A stretch of 20,617 bases of DNA from Perkinsus marinus ATCC 50983 (lineage: Eukaryota > Perkinsozoa > Perkinsida > Perkinsidae): the NCBI RefSeq assembly GCF_000006405.1, contig NW_003203093.1, positions 10,050 through 30,666 on the forward strand, given 5' to 3'. The notes beneath the pieces were generated by a model that had not been told where the DNA came from, did no database searches, and saw nothing but the letters and a program-made list of their open reading frames with translations. Below, one piece after another: positions 9,072-16,216 of this stretch (its first letter is position 1; every line of letters starts with the position of its first letter). Position numbers and translations under genes: made by a program.

Positions 9072-12000
9072 TCACAACGAGATCAGATTCTGTTCGTCAT
9101 CATCTTCCTCATCAATGTCATCGAGTTCCCAAGGTTGAACTGTATTCTTTCTTATTTTACTTGCGGTATTAACACTAACATTTAAGTTAGTCAATCTCTC
9201 ATCTAGTAACGACTGTTCGAGCGTCACCGTATCGCACGGTATCAGCCTAAAAGAAATCGTGGTGAATACAAAACTTGATAATCCACTAATATCTTAATTT
9301 TCCACATTGGACATCATCCTTTCACCACCTGTTCACCAGGCCACGATTTCGAAAAGGTGTGGTCAGTGCTAGAGAAATATCTGTTCGCTCTCCTCAGCTG
9401 AGCTCAGGAGTTTCCAAAGCCACATTATACGATTTAGGATAGCAGTGTACAGAAACCAACGAGACTTTCCCAAATTTCCTCAGAATTTTCACACTGTCAT
9501 CCCCAACACATGTAGTTAACCATGTGCATATTTTCCCAGCAATTCCAACTCACTCCCTTCCCGGGGTCATCGTAGCCAGTGTGGATTCTCTTTTCAACAG
9601 AGCACCGAGCGCGCCCAGATAGTGAGCATGCCGAAAATACAGCGCCTTCATACGGCCGCCCGTCCAGAAGTTGAACGACGATTGTATAGCGCTGAAAACC
9701 TACAAAAAAAACGGAAAAAATTTTCTCACCGAAAATTCCTCATCAACTTACTTGAAGTAAATGCGTGTCTAAAAGATACCCAACGAATACCACATTGTTA
9801 ATATCATATAAACTCGCATGAAGATAAGCTAACTGTGCAGTGTTCATGGACATTAGGTTTAGCAATGACCTCGCAATTTCACACTCTTTCACCTGTCACC
9901 AACACTGATCAACAATTTCTAATATCGCTTACATGCTCTCGCTGTTCCTTATTATTGGCCTTGCCAAAACTAGAAGCCACAGTATTTCCCTTCAAACCGA
10001 TCGAGGGGTAGTCCCCACCATAAATGTCCGATACTAGCAAATCCAGCGGTGAAAAATCACACTTCTTGCCACATCGCAGAATATCTAATCATCAAAATAC
10101 CCTCACCGAGAATCGAACCAGCGCTGGGAGAATAAAAATATGCAGCGTTGGCGAGTGTGAAAAAAAGTGAGGAAATTTTGGGAAATCCTCGTTGGTTTCT
10201 GTATATTTGTATAACTCTCGAGCTCAACTGTGGAAAGCAAACATATATTCCCCCAACACGGAATCGAACCCGCGACCTACCCGCAGGCGTTCTCGAACAC
10301 TCCGGAGGTAACATATGTCTGGCCATTCCCATCAGCGTCGCTCCGCCTATCGGTGAACCCCCAACACGATACATCGACCTAATTTGAATCTTTCATCATC
10401 GAACCTAAGATACCCCCGACCATTACGTCGGAGAATCCACTCTGTAAAAACTCGTACCGCTCTTCATACTGACCATCAGAAAAGGAAAAATGCTTTCGAA
10501 TTTTTCCCAATTCACAAATTCCATACGCTCCACCAGCTCAGAATTACTTGGCAATGAGCCTGCCAAATTTACTCCCTGAAATGGAAACCAATCGTCAACC
10601 AGCAGAATAACTTCAAATAACAAAAGGAAACTCAGCTCTGGAAAAATTGCTAAAATAACCGTAAAAATCGCGTTCATTTTTTCCCAGAAAATCACAAAAA
10701 AACGTCGTCATTCGAGGGAAAAAAACTAAACATACGTAATATGTAATTTATGTAAAGTATATATACAGCGCGTTTCAGATTGATATGCAAATGTGGATCA
10801 TTTTCCGAGATTAATGAGAATCGATCTGAAACTATATCGCATAAACAATGTAACAATGGCTATGAACATGTGTTGTGATGAGAGTACCCGTTTGGGGCTG
10901 TGATAGCGACAACTTGTTCACTTCCAAAATGCCACACATTTACATATCAAATTGACACGTACTGCACACATACATAACCGTGCTAAAACCTTTTTAGTGA
11001 TATCAGCATCTATATAAGATTAACATATTGGACACTCAACCGCTCTGCATAAAGTGGCGTAAAACTCTGTGAAAAACGCGATATTCGCGGTGATATGCAG
11101 TAGTCGTGAAATATGTTTTTCACTAGTGTTTTTCATATCACTAGGGTGAAACTCCACTACAATAATGGTGATTCCTCCGTTTTACGTGAAGTGGCGTAAA
11201 ACTCGGTGAAAAACGCGATATTCGCGGTGATATGCAGTAGTAGTCGTGATATATATTTGTCACTACTGTTTTTCATATCACTAGTGTGGTGAAACTCCGA
11301 CCATATCACATATACAGTATTTCCAAAAACTTTTCGTAGTGAAAATAAAAAATTGCCCAAAAGGTTACTACCGAATCGTTGCCAACACCAGGGAAATAAA
11401 AACACTCTTGCGGCACATGTCTGAGTACGTAGTTGATACCAGCAAGCACACAAGCTGATTCACGGTGCCTTTCACAGCGCACTCCCATAGAGCACTCGAT
11501 CGCTGAATGAAAAAAACAGTGTTGGAGGAATATATGTTCAATCTTCGCAGCTGAGTTCATGAGTTTCCAAAGCTATATTATAGGACTGTGTAGAAATCAA
11601 CCAAAACTTCTCAAAAATTTCACTTGTAGTTTATACGAATTTTCCCATACTGCCAGTTTCCTAACCAGTGCTGACAAAATGTATATTCGCCCGAGTCATA
11701 TATCAAAATGAAGAGTACAGAAACCAACTTGAATTTTTCATATTGTCACCAACACATATGCATATTTTCCCACAGTACCACTACTATGATACTATCCGTT
11801 TATCACCTTCTTGTAATCTCCACACACCGCTGCCGACCCCTGCAAATGAGGTTGTCCCACTCTTACGTTGAAGTGAAAGTAGATATTCACCAACCTGAAC
11901 ATAATGGTACGCGAGAAAACGAAATTTGATAGTACCACACTACGAATATCTACACAGCAAATTTTCGGAAACTTTTGTTTCTAAGAAGCTAACACGATCA

Positions 12001-13111
12001 CACGAAGAAGTCCTAAATGATTTCGGATAAAAAAGTTATACAGAAATTAAAATTTAGTTTACCACAAAATTGAATGTTCTACGCCAGGCGGTAGTTGTGT
12101 TGGAATTTCTAGAGGACCTCGAAATAGAAACCACCTGGTATTTTCTGGAATTTCGCAACTCCTAACGATTCACTGTGAACTCCTGAGCTCAGCTGAGGAA
12201 ATCAAACATATATACCAACCCAGTGTTGAAATATATATTCGCTTTCATCAGCTGAGTCCAAGAGTTTCCTCACTAATTATACAATTTCTGGTACAAGTGT
12301 ACAGAAACCGATGAGAATTTCCCAAAATTTCCTCAGAATTTTCATATTGTCTGCATCACCTGAGTTTCCAGGAACTGTTGCGTGTCATTGAGGTCGAAGT
12401 CAACAAAGCGAATTTGGCTGCCGTCCTTGGTGCTCCGTATTGTCCAATCTTCCATTCCTTCATTCCAATCACTAGAGGCTAATGAAGACGCTTGCGATTC
12501 ACTGGAATCAGCTGGGCTCTCGTCACCTAAAAGGAAAAAAAATTTCCGGGAAAATTTCATCAGAAATTTATGGGAAAAATTTTTCATCCGAAATTTATGA
12601 GAAATGGCCAATTTCAGAACCATAAAAACGCCGAAACCAACCGATCGGTTTCGTAAAAATTTTCACTGTCACTACTAGTAACAGTGAAAATTTTTGAGAG
12701 TGACAGTAAAAGCGATAAAAGCGGGTCACTATTAGTGACTCACTAAATATACACTACTAAAAATATATATTCTCGTACGAGTTTATTTTCAACAATAAAT
12801 TTCTCAAATTTTTCCATAGATCTCCAAAAATTTATGAATTTTTCACGACCTATAAGCCATAGATCTTCATAAATCCTCAGAAATTTATCGAAAAAAATTC
12901 CAGAGTAAAATTTTCTCCTCAAAGTTTTCCTTTTCTATCAATTTTCACTATTACTAATTTCCCCAGCTGATGCATATCTTCTCGATCGGCGTCGTCCAGC
13001 CAGAAAACTAAGGTCGGTTGGTATTGGGCACTTCTCCGTATCAGTTGCTCGCACACGGACGGCTATCTTCCCTATATTCCCGCCGAGGTCTACTCCTACA
13101 AGGTTGCCCAT
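9072..13111 (-). CDS. PANK: Pantothenate kinase (type II, eukaryotic), ten exons
   Basis: The enzyme phosphorylates pantothenate with ATP, the committed step of CoA synthesis. Exons in transcript order: 13111-12955, 12526-12360, 11894-11807, 11502-11372, 10575-10427, 10378-10281, 10084-9933, 9892-9752, 9699-9554, 9246-9072. All phases agree, giving 467 residues. Family motifs in order: VGVDLGGNIGK (5-15), GVGSGVWRL (~127-135), FPFLMVSMKSG, YRVGGSPIGGAT (234-245), DIYGGDY (283-289), ASSFG, VVFVGYLL (348-355), KALYFRHAHYLGALGALL (379 on). Human PANKs have HEGY where this has HAHY, and VGN where this has VGY. About 70 residues beyond the fold end in an acidic tail (DDIDEEDDDE). Short introns are 40-52 nt; the larger ones hold M1, M2 or M3 repeats. 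Start is the ATG six codons before the nucleotide-binding loop. Confidence 0.94.
9364..9545 (+). mobile_element. M3 repeat, copy c
   Basis: A near full-length copy. It starts CAGTGCTAGAGAAATATCTG, has the core CTCAGCTGAGCTCAGGAG at 9392-9409, and ends GCATATTTTCCCAGCAATTCC. It lies in the last intron (9247-9553) of pantothenate kinase, antisense to the gene. Its tail is only about 8 nt from the GTGAGT donor. The two ends are partial inverted repeats (TGYTGGG then AATAT). Confidence 0.8.
10098..10275 (-). mobile_element. M3 repeat, copy d, flanked by B-box-like 10-mers
   Basis: A minus-strand copy from GTGTTGGGGGAATATATG through the core (GTTGAGCTC variant) to GCATATTTTTATTCTCCCAGC. It occupies nearly the whole 196-nt intron 10085-10280 of pantothenate kinase, in the sense orientation. 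Outside each end lies an exact GGTTCGATTC (complement of 10261-10270 and of 10110-10119), which forms a direct repeat around the element. Confidence 0.75.
10766..10974 (+). mobile_element. M2-family MITE, copy b
   Basis: A 209-bp copy with a TA at 10764-10765 on its left. It starts CAGCGCGTTTCAGATTGA and ends TCAAATTGACACGTACTG. The interior matches copies a and c with more divergence, so it is likely older. It is in the 796-nt intron 10576-11371 of pantothenate kinase. Confidence 0.85.
11049..11157 (+). mobile_element. M1-family MITE, copy 3, left end lost
   Basis: Similarity begins at AAGTGGCGTAAAACTC, inside the family consensus, and runs to the right terminus GTGAAACTCCAC. It is directly followed by another M1 copy in the same orientation, in the same pantothenate kinase intron. 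Confidence 0.8.
11165..11300 (+). mobile_element. M1-family MITE, copy 4
   Basis: A near full-length copy with a degraded left terminus (GGTGATTCCTCCG) and right end GTGAAACTCCGA. It lies 7 bp after copy 3 in a tandem arrangement within the intron 10576-11371 of pantothenate kinase. Confidence 0.8.
11517..11772 (+). mobile_element. Two tandem M3 repeats (copies e and f)
   Basis: The first copy (11517-11653) starts CAGTGTTGGAGGAATATATG and carries the core CAGCTGAGTTCATGAG. The second (11666-11772) starts CAGTGCTGACAAAATG, lacks most of the core and ends GCATATTTTCCCACAG followed by TA. Together they nearly fill the 304-nt intron 11503-11806 of pantothenate kinase, antisense to it. The first begins about 14 nt from the acceptor; the tail of the second is about 34 nt from the donor. 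Confidence 0.75.
12173..12357 (+). mobile_element. Head-to-head M3 pair (copies g and h)
   Basis: A minus-strand head fragment (about 12173-12220, with CTGAGCTCAGCTGAGG) abuts a plus-strand copy that starts CAGTGTTGAAATATATATTC at 12221 and ends TTTTCATATTGTCTGC at about 12355. The pair forms an imperfect palindrome around 12220. It lies in the 465-nt intron 11895-12359 of pantothenate kinase. The tail of the plus copy reaches within 8 nt of the donor. Confidence 0.7.
12632..12739. repeat. Cluster of three perfect hairpins in pantothenate kinase intron 1
   Basis: CGAAACC at 12632-12638 pairs with GGTTTCG at 12647-12653. A 15-bp perfect arm at 12655-12669 pairs with 12681-12695 around an 11-nt loop. 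GTCACT at 12725-12730 pairs with AGTGAC at 12734-12739. They are all inside the 428-nt first intron, in AT-rich sequence. Confidence 0.7.
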
Positions 13112-13375
13112 ATGTGTGTTATGAAAACGGTCTGTTGCTGAATCATATCCTCGGGCGTGCGCTAAAAACTCCCATAATTTTTCAAATTTTGAATCATTCG
13201 AAAAGTGAAGTAAGTTAACACAAGTATGTCCATGATAATGATCATCATGAAAATAAAAATTATGAGAGTTGACTTTCTCCCTCCGCATTCACCTCAACGG
13301 TTTTTCGCAGTCGCGTTCATCACGGAAATTCGATCCATGAGAAACTTATTTTTTTCAAGGATTGTTGGTATCAAA

Positions 13376-14734
13376 ATGTTTCCCATTTTCGTCATTTTAC
13401 TATTATTTTTGAGAGCTCGATTTCGGGCAAGGAACGTGGAGTCCTCAGTTGATGGTTGCATTTGGGTTGATAGCCTCGGTTGCGAACTCGGTTATGGAGG
13501 AGAATGCACTTCTTATTTAACACAAGTAGATGGCACTCTAGTAAACACTGTAGATTTGACATACTACGAAACGCTGTGTCGCACCTGTTGGTGGTTCGAA
13601 ACGGAAGATGAATGTGAAAGTGTTGAGGAATGTGTTTGGGATGGTGCGGTATGTATGTACCCGAAAAAAGAGCTGCAAGCGATTTCATTAACCAGCGAGG
13701 AGTACCACAACAGCCTCATATTTAATGAAATCCAATCTCATGCTGTGTGTAGCAAGATCAAGGAAGAGGACGTATGCTTACAGACGCAATCGTGTCTATG
13801 GTCGGCTGAAAAAGCAGTAAGTTTAGCTTGGGAGGAGTTTATGCAACTCGTGTGGCTACAATTAATTTTTTGGGGGAAAATACGATGTGTGTGAATTTGA
13901 CATGATGCAAATGTGTGTTATTTTCCGAGATTAATGAGAATCGATCTGAAACTATATCGCATAAACAATGTAAACATTGGTATGAACATGTGATGTGATA
14001 AAAGTAACCTTTCGAGACTATGATAGCGACAAGTTGTTCACTATCATTAATCCCGGAATAGAAATCACACATTCTTCACATTTGCATAGTATCAAATTTC
14101 CACGTACAGTACTTGTCCAATGAGAATTTGGTCACCGATTGTAGTAATCAAGATTCATAATTTCCAAGTGAATTTTTCCGTAGAATTTTTTCAACGTATT
14201 GATAATTTTAACAGTCGTAGTAGTAACTGTATAAGATGACGTTATTACAGTTTCGAACAAAATATGAAGTTTCGGAATAATCGGCGACTTCATATACTTT
14301 ACACAATCAACAGTTTAGTCGTATAGAGCGACTCGCGAGAAAAGGCGAAAATCTCGTTTTTAGCAATAAAGAATTCTCCATAGGAAAAGTGTCAACAAAT
14401 TCTAATACTAATGAAGTAACTCTTATGGTTGTTTTCGTGCTATTTTCAGTGTATTCGAGACATATGGAAAGTCATGGAAAATTGCTGTGAGCCTCTGCAA
14501 GCGATTTCTAATAGGGCAGAGCAGTGCCGAAATCGATCAAGTTCGGAAACATTTTGCCTCACACTGAGCGCTACATCGACTGTTACTACTACACTTTTCG
14601 AGAATATTAATCAATTAAATACCACACCTTGGCCGACTTCTCGGGGAGTGCAGCTCATCACGGTTGCCAGTGCTGCTGAGAACGCGACCCAATCTACTGC
14701 ATCGTCATCGTCATCATCCTCAACTCCTGTGTGA
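13376..14734 (+). CDS. Secreted Cys-rich protein, paralogue A
   Basis: Two exons, 13376-13816 and 14450-14734, joined in phase 0, give 241 residues. The ATG at 13376 precedes a hydrophobic leader (MFPIFVILLLFLRARF), so export is inferred. The mature part opens with CIWVDSLGCELGYGGEC and has regularly spaced Cys, a YYETLC motif and CLWSAEKA just before the intron. Exon 2 opens CIRDIWKVMENCC. Paralogue B downstream shares these landmarks and the intron position, which validates both models. Paralogue A has an extra C-terminal Thr/Ser-rich tail ending in a run of Ser. The 633-nt intron holds an M2 MITE; B's intron is 51 nt. No known family is recognised. The gene diverges from pantothenate kinase, with 264 bp between the start codons. 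Confidence 0.85.
13883..14109 (+). mobile_element. M2-family MITE, copy c
   Basis: A 227-bp copy flanked by TA on both sides (13881-13882 and 14110-14111). It starts CGATGTGTGTGAATTTGA and ends with a CACGTACAG terminus. It is nearly identical to copy a at 871-1097 over its interior. It lies in the intron of paralogue A. Confidence 0.88.
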
Positions 14735-15014
14735 TACGGTGAGTTCTCAGAGTTGTGATATACGATTTTGGTGGTGACGTAGCATGTTAACTGTAGTAGT
14801 AGAGTTTCATGAATCGGCGATTTTGAAGTTGTTGCGGATCGTTTGCTGTGGGTATGGATTTAGTTTATTCCCGTATTTCCAATAACAATCAATTGGTATA
14901 CACGTGGTTCACCGTCGAGTTATATAGTTTTCCAGAGATTTCACCACAAGTAATGTCTTACACCTTAGGCGTATGTGTTGAAAACTTATAACAATCAACG
15001 CCCCCATAGTTTTA

Positions 15015-15160
15015 CACTGGAGTTTCACAACAACCCGTTTTATGTGAAGTGGCGTAAAACTCGGTGAAAAACGCGATATTCACGGTGATATGCAGTAGTA
15101 GTCCTAAAATATACTTTTCACTAGTGTTTTTCATATCACTAGGGTGGTGAAACTCCACTG
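15015..15160 (+). mobile_element. M1-family MITE, copy 5
   Basis: A full-length 146-bp copy with termini CACTGGAGTTTCAC and GTGAAACTCCACTG, flanked by TA at 15013-15014 and 15161-15162. This is the clearest copy for defining the ends of the family. Confidence 0.93.
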
Positions 15161-15309
15161 TAATTTCACTTTTGCAGTAACAGGTTATTCAGCCAGGCGT
15201 AGCGAAGACAACATTGTATCTTCGAAGTTGTACAGTCTACAACTTCTCCTCGAGTGCAGTGGAGTGTTTCAAGCTGTTGAGTCTCGGAGTATAACCTTGT
15301 GCATGCGTG

Positions 15310-15415
15310 CACTAGAATTTCACCCTAGTGATATGAAAAACACTAGTGAAACATGAATTTCGCCGCGAATATCGCGTTTTTCGAAAACGCGAAAACGGGT
15401 TGTGAAACTCCACTG
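15310..15415 (-). mobile_element. M1-family MITE, copy 6, reverse orientation
   Basis: A 106-bp internally shortened copy in reverse orientation relative to copy 5. It starts CACTAGAATTTCACC and ends GTGAAACTCCACTG followed by TA. Confidence 0.88.
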
Positions 15416-15470
15416 TATGCGATAAGTTTTTGATGGCGAAACTCTCCCATTTTCAGTTAAATTGTTTCCA

Positions 15471-16094
15471 ATGTTAAGATTAATTTGTCTCCTGTCATTT
15501 CGTGAAGTATGGGCGTCGCCGTGGGAACTGCTGACGGGTGGGAGCTGTGTTTGGGTTGACGGTTTGGGGTGCGAAATATCATACCAAGGCGAATGTGATG
15601 CATACCACAATTTACGAGATGTGGATCTTCGCAAGCTGAACGCGCTGGATTCTTTTTACTACGAAACGCGCTGTAACTACTGCTCAAATATAACGGATCA
15701 GCAGAAGTGCTCATCAAGTGATATGTGCACATGGACTGCAGGAGCATGTTCTTTCCCTAAGCACATGGTCGCAAGTATGTCACTGGAAGATTGTGAACTT
15801 CCCTTCAAGGGTGTACAATCAGCGAGCTTCATTCAGCATGAAATCACCGTTCATAAGGCTTGCAGAGATGTGGGAAATGAAGAACTCTGCCAGGAGACTA
15901 ACGCGTGTCTGTGGAATCACGGAAAAGTAAGTTGCGACAGTGAAAATGCTGTTTTTTATGTCGTTGATTTTTTTCAGTGTTCTCGCGATATATGGATAGT
16001 TATGAAATCGTGTTGCCCATGGCTTGAGCCCATTTACTCGAAGGCTTTCGCGTGTCGTCAGAAAAGTTGGTCACCTGTAGAGTGTGTTAGTTGA
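15471..16094 (+). CDS. Secreted Cys-rich protein, paralogue B
   Basis: Exons 15471-15926 and 15978-16094, phase 0, give 190 residues. The 51-nt intron has GTAAGT and TTTTTTTCAG ends. Because it is a multiple of three without a stop, the unspliced frame is also open, but homology to paralogue A and the splice signals favour removal. The ATG at 15471 starts MLRLICLLSF, a short hydrophobic leader. Shared landmarks with A are CVWVDGLGCEISYQGEC, YYETRC, a CLW motif before the intron, and CSRDIWIVMKSCC after it. Mature spacing includes at least 18 Cys, consistent with a disulfide-rich exported protein. It lacks the Ser-rich tail of A. The next gene (PARG) starts 122 bp downstream on the same strand. 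Confidence 0.88.
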   Translation: MLRLICLLSFREVWASPWELLTGGSCVWVDGLGCEISYQGECDAYHNLRDVDLRKLNALDSFYYETRCNYCSNITDQQKCSSSDMCTWTAGACSFPKHMVASMSLEDCELPFKGVQSASFIQHEITVHKACRDVGNEELCQETNACLWNHGKVSCDSENAVFYVVDFFQCSRDIWIVMKSCCPWLEPIYSKAFACRQKSWSPVECVS

Positions 16095-16216
16095 TTTTTG
16101 TGATATCGTGGATATACAGTATTTTTCATCATTATTATTATCGAACTCGGTCTGTGATAATTGTTATTGTTGTCAAGTCTTGAGTCGATCTCATTTTCCT
16201 ATTGAGAGCTCTCTCC

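Larger units (their letters stand above)
14735..15470. other. Spacer between the two Cys-rich genes
   Basis: It holds two M1 MITEs and a perfect 9-bp hairpin (15224-15232 with 15238-15246). An acceptor-like TTTTCAG lies 15 nt before the start of paralogue B and may be a trans-splice site (inference). Open frames here overlap the MITEs and are not supported. Confidence 0.55.

Noticed and set aside
9550-9552. In-frame stop as the end of pantothenate kinase
   Set aside because: A GTGAGT donor precedes it and a downstream exon with a TTTCTTTTAG acceptor matches phase and continues to a natural acidic C-terminus.
15144-15356. Open frame between the Cys-rich genes
   Set aside because: Its end is antisense M1 MITE sequence and it has no conserved feature.
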